A DNA stretch of 48,210 nt from Bacilli bacterium (GCA_012838505.1 DUPD01000104.1:1-48210), one strand, 5' to 3'; counted from the stretch's first letter, positions 7,635 to 18,280 are shown. Translations and numbers: made by a program. The notes: generated by a model from the letters alone, not told the origin.

Positions 7635-8543
7635 TTAGTCTAAATTAAAGACGCGTAGTGGTTTTATCTCTGTTGGTTTATCTGGATGTACTTGATAAAT
7701 TGCTAACGTTTTTTGATTAAATTCAATTCGATTGGGCTGATCATCTACCCAATCGCTTGGTTTCGGAAGTTTTTGTCCATAGGAAACTTTTTGAGCTATC
7801 TCACTGTCAACGCGATGACCTGGTAAATGTGTTATACCCGCTTCTAATGGCAGTAATGCAGAGATAAGTTGACCGTCTGCTTTTAATTTTTCTAAATCTT
7901 CAAATTCGATTGAATTATTTTCGTTGAAATCAGCTGTCGCCGTACGAACTAACTTCGACATATGAGCTGGATAACCTAACGCCTTACCAATATCAACAGC
8001 TAGTGTACGAATATATGTCCCTTTTGAAACCGTCGTTTCAATTTCAAATTTAATTGTATCTTCAGCAGCAATTAATGAATCTGGTGCCAGTTCAATCGCA
8101 TGAATAATCACTTGACGAATCGGGCGCTCTACAGTTTGATTGTCTCGCGCATATTGATAGAGCTTTTTCCCTTTTACCTTCACTGCAGAATATAACGGCG
8201 TAACTTGCTCAATTTTGCCAAGAAATTTTTCTAAAACAGCTGTGATTGCATCGATAGATATCGGTTCATCTATTGGTTGCTCTTCGATGATTTGTCCAGT
8301 CTGATCTTCAGTATCAGTTGCTTTACCAAGGGTAATTTCAGCTCGATAAGTCTTTTTTGTATCTGTTAAGTAAGGCACAATTTTAGTTGCTTCACCAATA
8401 CAAATTGGTAATACTCCTGACACTTCAGGGTCAAGAGTGCCTGTATGACCAACCTTTTTCGTTTCAAATAGACGGCGTAATTTAATTACACAGTCATGTG
8501 AAGTCATTCCAACTGGTTTCCACAATGGAATAATCCCGTTCAT
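7635..8543 (-). CDS. truB: tRNA pseudouridine-55 synthase
   Basis: TruB makes pseudouridine at position 55 in the T-loop of tRNAs. The product of about 302 residues starts MNGIIPLWKPVGMTSHDC, and the motif KKVGHTGTLDPEVSGVLP contains the catalytic aspartate near residue 39. YSAVKVKGKKLYQYAR and SKGTYIRTLAVDIG are further conserved blocks, and a small C-terminal PUA-like region follows. The frame is open 24 codons upstream, but those codons overlap the hairpin at 8589-8624 and do not match the family. The ATG at 8541-8543 has a GGGGGT ribosome binding site. Confidence 0.96.
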   Translation of the reverse strand: MNGIIPLWKPVGMTSHDCVIKLRRLFETKKVGHTGTLDPEVSGVLPICIGEATKIVPYLTDTKKTYRAEITLGKATDTEDQTGQIIEEQPIDEPISIDAITAVLEKFLGKIEQVTPLYSAVKVKGKKLYQYARDNQTVERPIRQVIIHAIELAPDSLIAAEDTIKFEIETTVSKGTYIRTLAVDIGKALGYPAHMSKLVRTATADFNENNSIEFEDLEKLKADGQLISALLPLEAGITHLPGHRVDSEIAQKVSYGQKLPKPSDWVDDQPNRIEFNQKTLAIYQVHPDKPTEIKPLRVFNLD

Positions 8544-8588
8544 CAGTCTACCCCCTAAGTCAATCGTAAATGATGAAAAAATATCATT

Positions 8589-8624
8589 CAAAAACCCTTG
8601 TATCATAAGAAACAAGGGTTTTTG
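8589..8624. terminator. Perfect hairpin between rbfA and truB
   Basis: A 13-bp perfect stem, CAAAAACCCTTGT (8589-8601) with ACAAGGGTTTTTG (8612-8624), has a 10-nt loop. The A/T ends give it terminator character on both strands. It sits in the 89-nt rbfA-truB gap and would separate or reduce transcription into truB. The stem core CCCTTGT/ACAAGGG recurs at 13761-13788 and 18641-18670. Confidence 0.75.
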
Positions 8625-8632
8625 ATCATACT

Positions 8633-8983
8633 TTATTCTTCTGATTGATTTAATTCATAAATTAGCCGTTCAATTCGATTACCTGTCTCAATCGCTCGGT
8701 CAATCTCAAAGATAATTTCAGGTGTTTTACGTAAACGAATATGTTTACCTACTTCTGAACGGATAAAGCCTTTTGCTTTCTCTAATCCCGCTAACGTCTC
8801 TTCTTCAGCTTTAGTATCACCTAAAACAGTTAAGAATACTTTTGCTTGTTGTAAGTCACCAGTCACTTCTACATCAGTAATCGTGACAAAACCAACTCGG
8901 GGATCTTTGAGTTTTTGAGAAATGATTTCACCAATTACTTTTTTAATTTCTTCAGCTACTCGATTCGCTCGAATTTGACTCAT
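8633..8983 (-). CDS. rbfA: Ribosome-binding factor A
   Basis: RbfA is a KH-fold assembly factor that binds the 30S subunit and helps mature the 5' end of 16S rRNA, notably in the cold. The 116-residue product starts [18 protein letters not shown] and carries [19 protein letters not shown] and the [13 protein letters not shown] block, all diagnostic for the family. The ATG follows GAGGTGA. It lies between ylxP and truB as in B. subtilis and probably ends the rimP-nusA-infB transcription unit, given the hairpin just downstream. Confidence 0.97.
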   Translation of the reverse strand: MSQIRANRVAEEIKKVIGEIISQKLKDPRVGFVTITDVEVTGDLQQAKVFLTVLGDTKAEEETLAGLEKAKGFIRSEVGKHIRLRKTPEIIFEIDRAIETGNRIERLIYELNQSEE

Positions 8984-9022
8984 TAGCTATCACCTCAAAT
9001 TTTGTCAGATATGATCCATTGA

Positions 9023-9304
9023 TTAATCATACCATTGTCGTTCAATCATTCGATATTCTAGTTCAGTAAAGTGATCTATTTTTGTCAGACAAGCATCAAT
9101 CACTTGTTCAGCTCGCTTTCGATCAGGAGCAATTGTCGCTATTCCTAATAAGGAGCGCTGCCAAAGGTCTTGATAATCAAGCTCACTGATCGTAATGTTA
9201 TAGCTATTTTGTAAGCGATGGATCACCTTTTTTATCACTGCACGTTTATCTTTTAATGATTGCGCTTCGTAGATGTAACATTCTATTTCAACATAGAAAA
9301 TCAT
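9023..9304 (-). CDS. ylxP: YlxP family protein (DUF503)
   Basis: This is a 93-residue protein starting [20 protein letters not shown]. The [20 protein letters not shown] segment is the signature of the small DUF503/YlxP family, which is commonly encoded between infB and rbfA. Its role is not established, although the context suggests translation or ribosome assembly. The start ATG overlaps the infB stop by 4 nt (ATGA), indicating translational coupling. The longer upstream frame would lie within infB and does not match the family. Confidence 0.9.
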   Translation of the reverse strand: MIFYVEIECYIYEAQSLKDKRAVIKKVIHRLQNSYNITISELDYQDLWQRSLLGIATIAPDRKRAEQVIDACLTKIDHFTELEYRMIERQWYD

Positions 9305-11370
9305 GTACGAGCGATCTCCTCCATAATAAAGCACTCGAAAATATCGCCGACTTTGATGTCATGGAAGTTCTGTAAGGTAATTCCACATTCATAATTTTGC
9401 GCAACTTCTCTTACGTCGTCTTTAAAACGTTTGAGTGAGTCAATCTCACCTTCGAAAATAACGACGCCATCACGAATCACACGAACACCAGCATCACGAG
9501 TAATTTTACCATCTGTAACATAACTACCCGCAATTGTACCAATCCGAGTCACTTTAAATGTCTCACGAACTTCAGCTTGACCAATCACTTTTTCTTGATA
9601 CTCAGGATCAAGCATTCCCTTCATCGCTGCTTCGATTTCTTCAATTGCTTTATAAATGACACGATGGAGGCGAATATCTACATTTTCTGCTGTTGCTGTA
9701 TTTTTAGCGTTATTGTCTGGACGAACGTTAAAACCAATGACAACAGCGTTTGAAGCACTGGCAAGAATAACGTCTGATTCTGTTATCCCACCTACTCCAG
9801 TATGAATAATGTTTACTTTAACACCTTCTACTTCAATTTTTTGTAGTGAAGATGCTAATGCCTCTGCAGATCCTTGTACGTCTGCTTTAAGGATAATGTT
9901 AATATCCTTGATCTCACCTTGCTTAATTTGTTCAAATAGATCTTCTAAACTAACTTTCGTTTGTCCACCACGACGTTCTACAATTTGTCTTTGTGCACGA
10001 AGTTCACCAATTTGACGTGCTGATTTTTCATCTTCAAAAACAACAAATTGGTCTCCAGCTTGAGGGACGTCACTTAATCCGGTAATTTCAACCGGTGTAG
10101 ATGGACCAACTTTTTTCACTCGTCTTCCAAGGTCATTAACCATTGCCCGAACACGACCATACGTATTTCCAACAACAATTGGATCACCCACTCTTAATGT
10201 ACCACCTTGAACGAGTAATGATGCAACTGATCCACGGCCTTTATCTAACTCCGCTTCAATAACGGTACCGTATGCACGTTTATTAGGATTTGCCTTCAAT
10301 TCCTCAACTTCAGCAACGAGTAAAACCATTTCTAATAAATCATCAATACCTTCGTTTTTAAGAGCTGAAATTGGTACAAAAATCGTATCTCCACCCCAGT
10401 CTTCAGCGACAAGTTGATACTCAGTTAATTCCTGCATCACTCGATCGGGATTTGCTGTCTCTTTATCAATTTTGTTTACTGCAACGATAATTGGTACTTC
10501 TGCTGCTTTAGCATGGTTGATCGCTTCAACTGTTTGTGGCATGACACCATCATCTGCTGCAACAACTAAAATTGCGATATCTGTTATTTCGGCACCACGT
10601 GATCGCATGCTTGTAAAAGCAGCGTGACCCGGGGTGTCAAGGAATGTAATTTTCTTATCATTCGCTCGAATCTGATAGGCACCAATGTGTTGAGTAATCC
10701 CACCAGCCTCACCAGCTGTTACTTTTGTTTGACGGATTGAGTCAAGTAACGTTGTCTTACCATGGTCAACGTGTCCCATAATCGTCACGACTGCTGGACG
10801 TTCAACTAACTGCTCTTCACTATCTTCTTCAATAAATTGATTTAAATTCGCTTCATCAACTTCGATTACTTTTTTAACTTCAACGTTATACTCTGCAGCG
10901 ATTAATTCAATAGAATCATCATCAAGTGCTTGGTTTTTGGCAGCCATTACACCAAGTAACATAAGATTTTTAATAATATCATTTGTTTTCTTGCCTAGTT
11001 TTTCAGCTAATTCATCAACTGTTAATGTGCCTGAATACTTAAGAACATTCGTTTCTTCTTTCACTTCATCCTTTTTCTTAGGCGACTCACTTTTCGTTTT
11101 TGACGCTGGTTTGTGTTGTTCTGTCTGATTCGACTTTGCTTGTTTCTTTGGCTTTTCAGTTACTTTCTTCTGCTGATTAGCTTGTTTAGTTGGTGCTTCT
11201 TTAGTCGTTGCTGTTTTTTGATACGCCTGATTCAATTGATCGACTTCTTTCTGTGAAATTGTTGACATGTGGTTTGAAACTTCAATCCCCATCTCTTTTA
11301 ACTTGTTAATAATTTCTTTACTTGATACGTTCTGCGTTTTGGCATATTCATATATTCTTACTTTTGCCAT
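9301..11370 (-). CDS. infB: Translation initiation factor IF-2
   Basis: IF-2 is the GTPase that places initiator tRNA on the 30S subunit and promotes subunit joining. The 689-residue product begins [20 protein letters not shown], the IF2 N-terminal domain. A lysine/glutamine-rich linker (about residues 50-110) leads to a second IF2_N domain. The GTPase domain has [16 protein letters not shown] and NKID near residues 200-310, followed by the beta-barrel and C-terminal domains with [10 protein letters not shown]. The length is close to the 716 residues of the B. subtilis protein. It lies in the rimP-nusA-ylxR-ylxQ-infB-ylxP-rbfA cluster and follows ylxQ by 20 nt. Confidence 0.98.
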   Translation of the reverse strand: MAKVRIYEYAKTQNVSSKEIINKLKEMGIEVSNHMSTISQKEVDQLNQAYQKTATTKEAPTKQANQQKKVTEKPKKQAKSNQTEQHKPASKTKSESPKKKDEVKEETNVLKYSGTLTVDELAEKLGKKTNDIIKNLMLLGVMAAKNQALDDDSIELIAAEYNVEVKKVIEVDEANLNQFIEEDSEEQLVERPAVVTIMGHVDHGKTTLLDSIRQTKVTAGEAGGITQHIGAYQIRANDKKITFLDTPGHAAFTSMRSRGAEITDIAILVVAADDGVMPQTVEAINHAKAAEVPIIVAVNKIDKETANPDRVMQELTEYQLVAEDWGGDTIFVPISALKNEGIDDLLEMVLLVAEVEELKANPNKRAYGTVIEAELDKGRGSVASLLVQGGTLRVGDPIVVGNTYGRVRAMVNDLGRRVKKVGPSTPVEITGLSDVPQAGDQFVVFEDEKSARQIGELRAQRQIVERRGGQTKVSLEDLFEQIKQGEIKDINIILKADVQGSAEALASSLQKIEVEGVKVNIIHTGVGGITESDVILASASNAVVIGFNVRPDNNAKNTATAENVDIRLHRVIYKAIEEIEAAMKGMLDPEYQEKVIGQAEVRETFKVTRIGTIAGSYVTDGKITRDAGVRVIRDGVVIFEGEIDSLKRFKDDVREVAQNYECGITLQNFHDIKVGDIFECFIMEEIART

Positions 11371-11390
11371 ACAGTCACCCCCGAATTATA

Positions 11391-11696
11391 TTAGTCGAGC
11401 AATGAGCTTAATTTGTTTGCGAACCCTTCGTCCGTAATAGCAACAGCAACTCTTCCTGACTTACCGATAGCATGAGATAACTGATCTCGATTCATTACTG
11501 TTCGATAAGGCACATGATAAGACTGACATTTATCGGTCATCTTTTTATGTGTTTGATAGCCAATATCATTAGCTAGTAAAAGGAGCTTCGCACGCCCTTG
11601 TTTAATATCTTTAATAATTTGGTCTTCTCCGACCGATATTCTTTGAGCTCGAGTTGCCAAGCCAACCATATTTAAAATCTTTTGCTCATTACTCAA
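11391..11696 (-). CDS. ylxQ: YlxQ, L7Ae-family RNA-binding protein
   Basis: YlxQ is a small protein of the L7Ae/L30e/S12e fold that binds kink-turn RNAs. The product of about 101 residues contains GLATRAQRISVGED at its start, GRAKLLLLANDI in the middle and SHAIGKSGRVAVAITDEGFA near the end, all typical of YlxQ. The start is uncertain. I prefer the TTG at 11694-11696, which overlaps the ylxR stop by 8 nt, is preceded by GGTGAG and gives the family length. An ATG at 11706-11708 would add four residues. It lies between ylxR and infB as in other Firmicutes. Confidence 0.92.
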   Translation of the reverse strand: MSNEQKILNMVGLATRAQRISVGEDQIIKDIKQGRAKLLLLANDIGYQTHKKMTDKCQSYHVPYRTVMNRDQLSHAIGKSGRVAVAITDEGFANKLSSLLD

Positions 11697-11970
11697 GGCT
11701 CTCACCATTAACAACTTTCTTTAAATCTTGATAAACTTGTTCAATTTCTTCAACATGAAAATGACGTTCAATCGCTTGGCTTTTCTCAGCCTGTTCGATA
11801 ATTGCTAAATCAACCGACACATAAGCACCACGACCATTTTTCTTCCCTGTTGGATCAACGAAAACATCGCCATCTTTAGTTCTAACAATACGAATCAATG
11901 ATTGCTTCGGCTTCATCTCATTAGTAATAATGCATTTTCTAAGTGGGACTTTTCTAGTTTTCTTCGCCAT
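11689..11970 (-). CDS. ylxR: YlxR (RnpM) family RNA-binding protein
   Basis: The 93-residue product is an YlxR-family protein, recently linked in B. subtilis to RNase P modulation (RnpM). It contains KVPLRKCIITNEMKPKQSLI and the GRGAYVS motif (KKNGRGAYVSVD) that defines the family. Two in-frame ATGs exist, at 11970 and 11976. I chose the inner one, MAKKTRKVP, because it matches the usual N-terminus; the spacing from GGAG fits either. It follows nusA by about 14 nt and overlaps ylxQ. Confidence 0.93.
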   Translation of the reverse strand: MAKKTRKVPLRKCIITNEMKPKQSLIRIVRTKDGDVFVDPTGKKNGRGAYVSVDLAIIEQAEKSQAIERHFHVEEIEQVYQDLKKVVNGESLE

Positions 11971-11984
11971 GATCATCTAGCTCC

Positions 11985-13100
11985 TTAGTCAAATAAATCA
12001 TCACTTTCGATAAATAGGTCTGGACTATCTTCTTTAATTAAATCATGATCATTTAATAGACCTGTTTCTTTTGCTTCAGTTTCATTTTTGATATCAATTT
12101 TCCAGCCTGTTAATTTAGCTGCCAGTCTAGCATTTTGACCGCGTTTACCAATTGCGAGTGATAGTTGATTATCTGGGACGACAACGGTTGTTGCTTTTTC
12201 TTCCTCATTCACAATGACATGGCTAACTTTTGATGGGCTTAGTGCATTTGAAACGTAAACAACTGGATCATCTGAGTATTCAACAATATCAATTTTCTCG
12301 CCTTTAAGCTCATCAACAACCATTTGCACTCGTTGTCCTTTTGGTCCAACACATGAACCAACCGGATCAATTTCAGGGTTTTCAGCAAAAACTGAGATTT
12401 TTGATCGGTCACCAGCTTCTCTCGCAACTGAGCGAATTTCTACGATTCCATCATAAATTTCTGGAACTTCAGTTTCAAATAATCTTCTCAACAGACCTGG
12501 TTCGGTTCTTGAAACGAAAACTTGTGGGCCTTTATTCGTGTTTTCAACTTTTGAAACAAAAACTTTAATTCGATCGTGTACTTCATACGTTTCATTGGGC
12601 ATTTGATCATTTTTAGCTAATTTAGCTTCGATTCTGCCTAAGTTAACGTAAACAAACCGAGGATCTACTCGCTGAATAATCCCATTCATAATATCTTCTT
12701 CTCGATCGATATACTCGTTATAAATTACATCACGTTCTGCTTCTCTAACACGCTGTGTAACAACTTGCTTGGCAGCTTGGGCTGCAATTCGACCGAAATC
12801 TTTTGGTGTGACTTCAACTTCAATTACATCACCAAGTTGATAGTTAGGACTAATTTCTAATGCCTCATCTAAGGTAAGTTGTTGATTTTGGTCTTCAAGT
12901 TCCTCAACAACTTCTTTTCTTGAATAAACTTTCATACTGCCTGTTTCTTCGTTCAAATCGACTCTTACATTTGATGCAGACTTAAAATTTTTCTTATATG
13001 CAGAAATTAAAGCAGCTTCTAATGCCTCGATTAAAACATCTTTATCAATACCTTTTTCTTCACTCAGAAGATGAATAGCATTAAAAAGATCTTTACTCAC
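11985..13100 (-). CDS. nusA: Transcription termination/antitermination factor NusA
   Basis: NusA binds RNA polymerase and nascent RNA and modulates pausing, intrinsic termination and antitermination. The 371-residue product has the N-terminal polymerase-binding domain (to about residue 130) and an S1 domain (GIIQRVDPRFVYVNLG). Two KH domains follow, with VGPKGQRVQMVVDELKGEKI and AIGKRGQNARLAAKLTGWKI. The C-terminal acidic repeats of E. coli NusA are absent, as is normal in Firmicutes. The start is a GTG at 13098-13100 with a strong AGGAGGAGAAGAA site. It follows rimP by 11 nt. Confidence 0.98.
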   Translation of the reverse strand: MSKDLFNAIHLLSEEKGIDKDVLIEALEAALISAYKKNFKSASNVRVDLNEETGSMKVYSRKEVVEELEDQNQQLTLDEALEISPNYQLGDVIEVEVTPKDFGRIAAQAAKQVVTQRVREAERDVIYNEYIDREEDIMNGIIQRVDPRFVYVNLGRIEAKLAKNDQMPNETYEVHDRIKVFVSKVENTNKGPQVFVSRTEPGLLRRLFETEVPEIYDGIVEIRSVAREAGDRSKISVFAENPEIDPVGSCVGPKGQRVQMVVDELKGEKIDIVEYSDDPVVYVSNALSPSKVSHVIVNEEEKATTVVVPDNQLSLAIGKRGQNARLAAKLTGWKIDIKNETEAKETGLLNDHDLIKEDSPDLFIESDDLFD

Positions 13101-13111
13101 TTCTTCTCCTC

Positions 13112-13588
13112 CTAATTAAACGACACTGCTAGTCGTGCTTTAGCAATTTTTTCATACGGAATCTCTATTTGTTTTTTTCGACCGCGATCATTAAATTCAA
13201 TCACAACCAAATCTGATTCATCAAAAGAAAGCAGCTTACCTTGATAACTTTTTTCATTATTAATGTGCTGGTAAAGTGAAACGTGAATCTGACGATCAAT
13301 TTGATTACGTAAATCTTCACGTGTTTTTAATGGTCTTTCAGCACCAGGTGAAGAGACTTCAAGATAATAGGCAGATTTAATTGGATCGTATTCATCTAAT
13401 TTCTCACTTAAACGCTCGGATAGTTGACCACATTCTTCAATGTCAACCCCTCCAGGTTTGTCAATGAATACTCTTAAAAACCAATCCTTACCTTCTTTAA
13501 CATATTCAATATCAACTAATTCTAAGTTCATTTCTAATAATAATGGTGCTACAATTTCTGTTGTTTGTTCCTTAACATTTTTACTCAT
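13112..13588 (-). CDS. rimP: Ribosome maturation factor RimP
   Basis: RimP (YlxS) helps assemble the 30S subunit. The 158-residue product carries LELVDIEYVKEGKDWFLRV, the IDKPGGVDIEECGQLSERL segment and YYLEVSSPGAERPLK, which together define the family. The ATG is preceded by AAAAAAGGAGG. It is the first gene of the rimP-nusA-ylxR-ylxQ-infB-ylxP-rbfA unit, behind a strong promoter (13868-13896) and a leader of about 270 nt with a perfect hairpin. Confidence 0.97.
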   Translation of the reverse strand: MSKNVKEQTTEIVAPLLLEMNLELVDIEYVKEGKDWFLRVFIDKPGGVDIEECGQLSERLSEKLDEYDPIKSAYYLEVSSPGAERPLKTREDLRNQIDRQIHVSLYQHINNEKSYQGKLLSFDESDLVVIEFNDRGRKKQIEIPYEKIAKARLAVSFN

Positions 13589-13867
13589 AAGAGAACCTCC
13601 TTTTTTCTCTAATCGATACAGTTTCTGATTACTTAGTTTGCAAATTTTTAGTTTTTTAAACGATATTCTAATAAATGTGACTCAACGTCAGTATCAAACA
13701 TTTTGATCGGGTCAATTCTTATTGATCATCTAAGCGGCTTGTTGTTGCATTAGCAATGATAAATCCCTTGTCAGTGTTGACAAGGGATTCAAGCTGTTAC
13801 CTCATAATAATTAGCTAAGAGCAGGCATGACCAACCCTTAAATTCCGTACCGTTCAAAACTAAGTGA
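13589..13867 (-). other. Long structured leader of the rimP operon
   Basis: This stretch of about 280 nt lies between the promoter at 13868-13896 and rimP. It contains the hairpin at 13761-13788. A weaker second promoter is possible, TTGATA (13692-13697) with an 18-nt spacer and TATTAG (13668-13673). Only very short reading frames are seen: a 5-codon ATG frame, and a 20-codon TTG frame that runs over the hairpin. The first 100 nt could also be a separate small RNA ending at the hairpin. Confidence 0.5.
13761..13788 (-). terminator. Perfect 12-bp hairpin downstream of polC, in the rimP leader
   Basis: Arms AATCCCTTGTCA and TGACAAGGGATT pair perfectly around a 4-nt loop. On the minus strand the stem is followed by TATCATTG rather than a T-run, so termination may be weak. 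It could end polC transcripts, attenuate transcription from the promoter at 13868-13896, or define a small RNA. Confidence 0.6.
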
Positions 13868-13896
13868 ATTATACCATAGTGTACGAATAAAATCAA
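13868..13896 (-). promoter_or_regulatory. Strong sigma-A promoter upstream of rimP
   Basis: The minus strand has TTGATT (13891-13896), a 17-nt spacer, and a consensus TATAAT (13868-13873) preceded by TGG, an extended -10. It begins within 20 nt of the polC stop codon and points to rimP. Confidence 0.85.
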
Positions 13897-13913
13897 GCTG
13901 TTTAACGACTATC

Positions 13914-16900
13914 CTAAAATAATGACAGTTGATTTTTCTCTTCCATGCCAGCCAAGCTTCCATGATTGTCAAGATAGTCTAAAACTGTTCTCGAAATTCG
14001 GCTTCTTTCTCTTAAATCTTCTTTTGATAAAAATTCGCCTTCTTCTCTTGCTTTAACGATATTTAGCGCGGCATTTGTACCTAATCCATCAATCGCATTG
14101 AATGGCGGGATGAGTCGATCGCCTTCAACTAAGAATTCAGTTGCACTTGATTCGTAGAGATCGACTTTACCGAATGAAAAACCTCGTTCGTTCATCTCTA
14201 AAGCGATTTCTAATACAACAACTAAACTTTTTTCTTTCGGTGTTGCATCATTCCCTTTTGCATAGATTTCCTCAACCCGCTTACGAATCGCAGTCGAACC
14301 TTTTATCATCGTATCAAGTTCAAAGTCACTTGCCCGAACAGTAAAGTAAGCAGCGTAGAATAAAATCGGATGATGCACTTTAAAGTAAGCAATCCGCAAT
14401 GCCATCAGAACATAAGCAGAGGCATGCGCTTTCGGGAACATATATTTAATTTTTCGACAAGAATCAATATACCAGTCAGGGACGTCATGCTTTTTCATTT
14501 CAATGACCCACTCATCTTGCAAGCCTTTCCCTTTACGGACAGATTCCATGATAACAAATGCTAATGAAGCCTCTAAGCCTTTGTGCATTAAATAAACCAT
14601 AATATCATCACGACAACCGATAACATCAGATAATTCACAGATTCCTTGATTAATTAGCTCCTGAGCATTACCTAACCAAACGTCGGTTCCGTGTGATAAT
14701 CCAGAGATAATGACAAGTTCACCGAATGAAGATGGATTCGTATCTTCAAGCATTTGTCGAACAAATCGAGTACCAAATTCAGGGACACCTAATGTTCCTG
14801 TTTTACATAAAATTTGTTCAGCTGTGACACCTAACACTTCAGGTGAAGAGAAAATCTGCATGACCTTCTCGTCATCAACAGGAATTTTCTTAGGGTCAAT
14901 ACCACTTAAATCTTCCAACATTCGAATCATCGTTGGATCATCATGACCAAGAATATCAAGTTTTAATAAGTTTTCATCGATTGAATGGAAATCAAAATGG
15001 GTCGTTAACCATTCAGAATTCTTATCATCTGCCGGATATTGAATTGGTGTGAAATCATAAATATCCATATTCTCTGGAACAACGATGATCCCACCCGGGT
15101 GTTGACCTGTTGTTCGTTTCACACCTGTACAACCTTGAACGAGACGATCAACTTCAGTATTTTTAATGTGTAGGTTATGATCATTCGCATATCCTTTAAC
15201 ATATCCATAAGCAGTTTTCTCAGCAATTGTACCAATCGTTCCTGCACGGAAGACTTTATCTTCACCGAATAATTCTTTTGTATAATTGTGTGCCGTCGGT
15301 TGATAGATTCCAGAAAAGTTTAAATCAATATCAGGAACTTTATCTCCCTTGAAACCTAAAAACGTTTCAAACGGAATGTCTTGACCATCTTTCATATATG
15401 GTGTCCCACATTTTGGACAATCTTTATCGTCTAGGTCATAACCACTTGCATATTGACCTCCGGCGAAGAACTCGTGGTGACAGCAACTTGGACAGCGATA
15501 GTGTGCAGGTAATGGGTTCACTTCAGTAATTTCTGTTAGCGTTGCAATTAATGATGAACCGACCGAACCCCTAGAACCGACTAAATAGCCATCATCTAGT
15601 GACTTTTTAACAAGTTTATGTGAAATTAAATAAATAACAGCAAATCCATGACCAATGATACTTTTTAGTTCTTTTTCCATTCGTTCAACAACAATTTCCG
15701 GTAATTCTTCACCGTACATTGCGTGAGCTGAAGCATAACTCATTTCTCGTATTTCTTGTTCAGCGCCTTCAATATTTGGTGTGTAAAGGTCTTTTTTAAC
15801 TGGACTAATTTGCTCGATTTGATCAGTAATCATCCGTGTATTCGTCACAACAATTTCTTTCGCCTTCTGATCATCAAGGAAATTAAAACATTCCAGCATT
15901 TCATCTGTCGTTCGAAAAGGAACATCTGGTAAAGTCTGACGGCTTAACGGATTCCCTTTTTGTGATTTAATTAAAATTTGACGATAAAACTTGTCCTCTG
16001 GATCTAAGTAATGCACATTACCTGTTGCAACACATGGCTTGTTCAATCGATCAGCTAACTCTACGATATTTCGAATAATATCATAGATTTGAGCTTCATT
16101 TTGAATGAGCTCTTGTTCAATCAATGGATAGTAATTCGCTGGTGGTTGAACTTCAATATAGTCATAAAATTCAGCGACCTTATCCGCTTCATCGGCTGAT
16201 TTTTGCATCATTGTTGTGAAAACTTCACCCTGCTGACAGGCTGAGCCAATCAAAATTCCTTCCCGATGTGCCGTAATTTTTGACCTTGGGAGACGTGGCA
16301 CTCGATAGAAATAATCAATATGAGCCATTGAAATAAGTTGATAAAGATTTTTTAAACCAACTTCATTTTTAGCAAGTAACGTCGCGTGGTAAGGTCTAGC
16401 ACGTTGATAAGCGTTACCTTCACCCATATGCAAATTAAATTGATTGTGGTTCGTTATTTCTTTTTCTGCTGATTCTTTAATCAGCGTCCAAAGTAAATAT
16501 GCAGTTGCTTCCGTATCATAAATTGCTCGGTGATGTTGCGTCAATTCAATCCCGTAATGCTTACAAAGAACATTTAGGCGATGACTTTTCAATTGTGGTA
16601 AGATAAACCGCCCCAATTCTAACGTATCGATCACTGGATTTTTTACTTTTTCAAGATCGATCCGCTCGAAGCCTTGGTTAATAAATCCAATATCAAAGCT
16701 TGCATTATGAGCAACAAGAATTTCATCACCAATCCAATCATGGAACTCTTGTAAAACTTGATCTGCATCTGGGGCATCCTTTAACATCTCATCAGTAATA
16801 CCTGTTAGATCAATAATTGTTTGTGATAATGGTTTATGAGGATTAGCAAAACGCTCAAACTTCTCAATAATTTCACCATTTTTCATTTTGACTGCTGCAA

Positions 16901-18206
16901 GTTCAATAATGGTGTCATAAACAGCAGATAATCCCGTTGTCTCAACATCAAAGACAACATATGTCGCATCTTTTAGTTCACGATCAACTTCGTTATAAGC
17001 AATCGGCACACCATCATCAACTAAATTAACCTCTACCCCATAGATAACTTTTATGCCATGCTTTAATCCCGCCATATGAGCCTCAGGAAAGGATTGGGCG
17101 ACAGCGTGGTCTGTAATTGCAATCGCAGGATGACCCCACTCTGCAGCTCGTTTTACTAGATCACCAGCTGAAACAACTGCATCCATTTGACTCATCATCG
17201 TATGGCTATGTAACTCAACTCTTTTATCTGCTTCTTGTGCAAGATCTTTTTTCGCCTCGTGTTTCACTTGGTTCAAATCCGTTAACATCATTGTTAATTC
17301 ATTAGAGAATGTATCTGTTTGGATACTACCTCGAACTTTGACCCAGATCCCTTTTTTAATTTGGGTAAATTTCTCTTTATCTTGATCATTTCTTGAAAAC
17401 ATTTTAATCGTAAACGAATCGGTGTAATCAGTCATTTTAATCATTAACAACTCACGACCTGAACGTAATTCCCTGATCTCCACATTGAAGATATAACCTT
17501 GTAAAATAACACGTCTCTCTTCTTCAAAAATATCTCTCATTGGAACAGCAGGTTCTTTAATTGGATAGCCAATCATAATTGGTTCATTTCGATCAGATTC
17601 ATTTTTTCGTTGTGCTTGTTTTGTTTCCATTGCTTTTTTGACAAGAAGCTTATCTTCAAGTGCTTTTTGTTCATTAAATTTTTCAATTTGTGCTGTTGCT
17701 TGTTCCGTTTCAACATAAATATTGAGCGGCCAAGTGGGTAAACCGTACTGTTGACAATATTGCTTGAACAATGGTGTCAAGCGATTTTTTATCACAGTTG
17801 CCTCAGCTTCATTCCTAGCTTGAATCAATAGTTGACCATCTTTCGTTTCAGGTTGACATTCTTTAATGTGATCGGCATAAGCAGGTGATAAGTCTTGCTC
17901 TTGATCAATGAAATCACGCCAGTAATCACACATTTGTGTTGAATCGACAGTTTGGTCATTATAGTTAAGCTGAAAAGTAGTCTTAGCAATTGTTGAAAAA
18001 GTTTCTTGAAGTTTGATCCGAAAGAGTTGGAATAATTCGACCGGTAAAACTTGTTTAAACTTAAAATGAAATGTCCAGCGTTTTTCCTGTTTAAATACTT
18101 CGAGTTTTTGCAGTTGTGCTTCCTCAAAGTAGTGCTGCTGATCCGTTTGATCAAGCGTGATTTGCTCAAGCAAAACATTCATCTTTTCATGACTAGATAA
18201 ACCCAT
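13914..18206 (-). CDS. polC: DNA polymerase III PolC-type alpha subunit
   Basis: PolC is the main replicative polymerase of low-GC Gram-positive bacteria, with built-in 3'-5' exonuclease. The 1430-residue length is close to the 1437 of B. subtilis. Visible domains in order are an N-terminal region, an OB fold, and a PHP domain ([16 protein letters not shown], about residue 330). The proofreading exonuclease ([14 protein letters not shown], about 418) is inserted within the PHP domain. A Cys4 zinc finger follows (CPSC and CPKCGTP), then the polymerase core with [21 protein letters not shown] and the C-terminal DDIMVYL region. It ends in QLSLF, the beta-clamp-binding motif. The ATG follows GGAGGGGA. 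It stands alone between proS and rimP with its own probable promoter. Confidence 0.98.
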   Translation of the reverse strand: MGLSSHEKMNVLLEQITLDQTDQQHYFEEAQLQKLEVFKQEKRWTFHFKFKQVLPVELFQLFRIKLQETFSTIAKTTFQLNYNDQTVDSTQMCDYWRDFIDQEQDLSPAYADHIKECQPETKDGQLLIQARNEAEATVIKNRLTPLFKQYCQQYGLPTWPLNIYVETEQATAQIEKFNEQKALEDKLLVKKAMETKQAQRKNESDRNEPIMIGYPIKEPAVPMRDIFEEERRVILQGYIFNVEIRELRSGRELLMIKMTDYTDSFTIKMFSRNDQDKEKFTQIKKGIWVKVRGSIQTDTFSNELTMMLTDLNQVKHEAKKDLAQEADKRVELHSHTMMSQMDAVVSAGDLVKRAAEWGHPAIAITDHAVAQSFPEAHMAGLKHGIKVIYGVEVNLVDDGVPIAYNEVDRELKDATYVVFDVETTGLSAVYDTIIELAAVKMKNGEIIEKFERFANPHKPLSQTIIDLTGITDEMLKDAPDADQVLQEFHDWIGDEILVAHNASFDIGFINQGFERIDLEKVKNPVIDTLELGRFILPQLKSHRLNVLCKHYGIELTQHHRAIYDTEATAYLLWTLIKESAEKEITNHNQFNLHMGEGNAYQRARPYHATLLAKNEVGLKNLYQLISMAHIDYFYRVPRLPRSKITAHREGILIGSACQQGEVFTTMMQKSADEADKVAEFYDYIEVQPPANYYPLIEQELIQNEAQIYDIIRNIVELADRLNKPCVATGNVHYLDPEDKFYRQILIKSQKGNPLSRQTLPDVPFRTTDEMLECFNFLDDQKAKEIVVTNTRMITDQIEQISPVKKDLYTPNIEGAEQEIREMSYASAHAMYGEELPEIVVERMEKELKSIIGHGFAVIYLISHKLVKKSLDDGYLVGSRGSVGSSLIATLTEITEVNPLPAHYRCPSCCHHEFFAGGQYASGYDLDDKDCPKCGTPYMKDGQDIPFETFLGFKGDKVPDIDLNFSGIYQPTAHNYTKELFGEDKVFRAGTIGTIAEKTAYGYVKGYANDHNLHIKNTEVDRLVQGCTGVKRTTGQHPGGIIVVPENMDIYDFTPIQYPADDKNSEWLTTHFDFHSIDENLLKLDILGHDDPTMIRMLEDLSGIDPKKIPVDDEKVMQIFSSPEVLGVTAEQILCKTGTLGVPEFGTRFVRQMLEDTNPSSFGELVIISGLSHGTDVWLGNAQELINQGICELSDVIGCRDDIMVYLMHKGLEASLAFVIMESVRKGKGLQDEWVIEMKKHDVPDWYIDSCRKIKYMFPKAHASAYVLMALRIAYFKVHHPILFYAAYFTVRASDFELDTMIKGSTAIRKRVEEIYAKGNDATPKEKSLVVVLEIALEMNERGFSFGKVDLYESSATEFLVEGDRLIPPFNAIDGLGTNAALNIVKAREEGEFLSKEDLRERSRISRTVLDYLDNHGSLAGMEEKNQLSLF

Positions 18207-18229
18207 TTGATCCCCTCCAGACCATATTG

Positions 18230-18257
18230 TTTATAGATATTGTTGATAAACAACCAA
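18230..18257 (-). promoter_or_regulatory. Probable sigma-A promoter of polC
   Basis: The minus strand has TTGGTT (18252-18257), a 16-nt spacer and TATAAA (18230-18235), about 25 nt upstream of the polC start. The -35 is weak and the -10 is good. The spacer contains TTATCAACA, one base from a DnaA box. Confidence 0.45.
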
Positions 18258-18280
18258 ACTAACTATAGTAAAGCAATCTA

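Noticed and set aside
12239-12427. Minus-strand frame inside nusA and plus-strand frames opposite it
   Set aside because: They overlap fully with the conserved KH-domain part of nusA in other phases and look like no protein.
13789-13902. Direct repeat CAAGCTGTT at 13789-13797 and 13894-13902
   Set aside because: Nine bases repeated once over 105 bp of AT-rich sequence is close to chance, and no mobile element features flank it.
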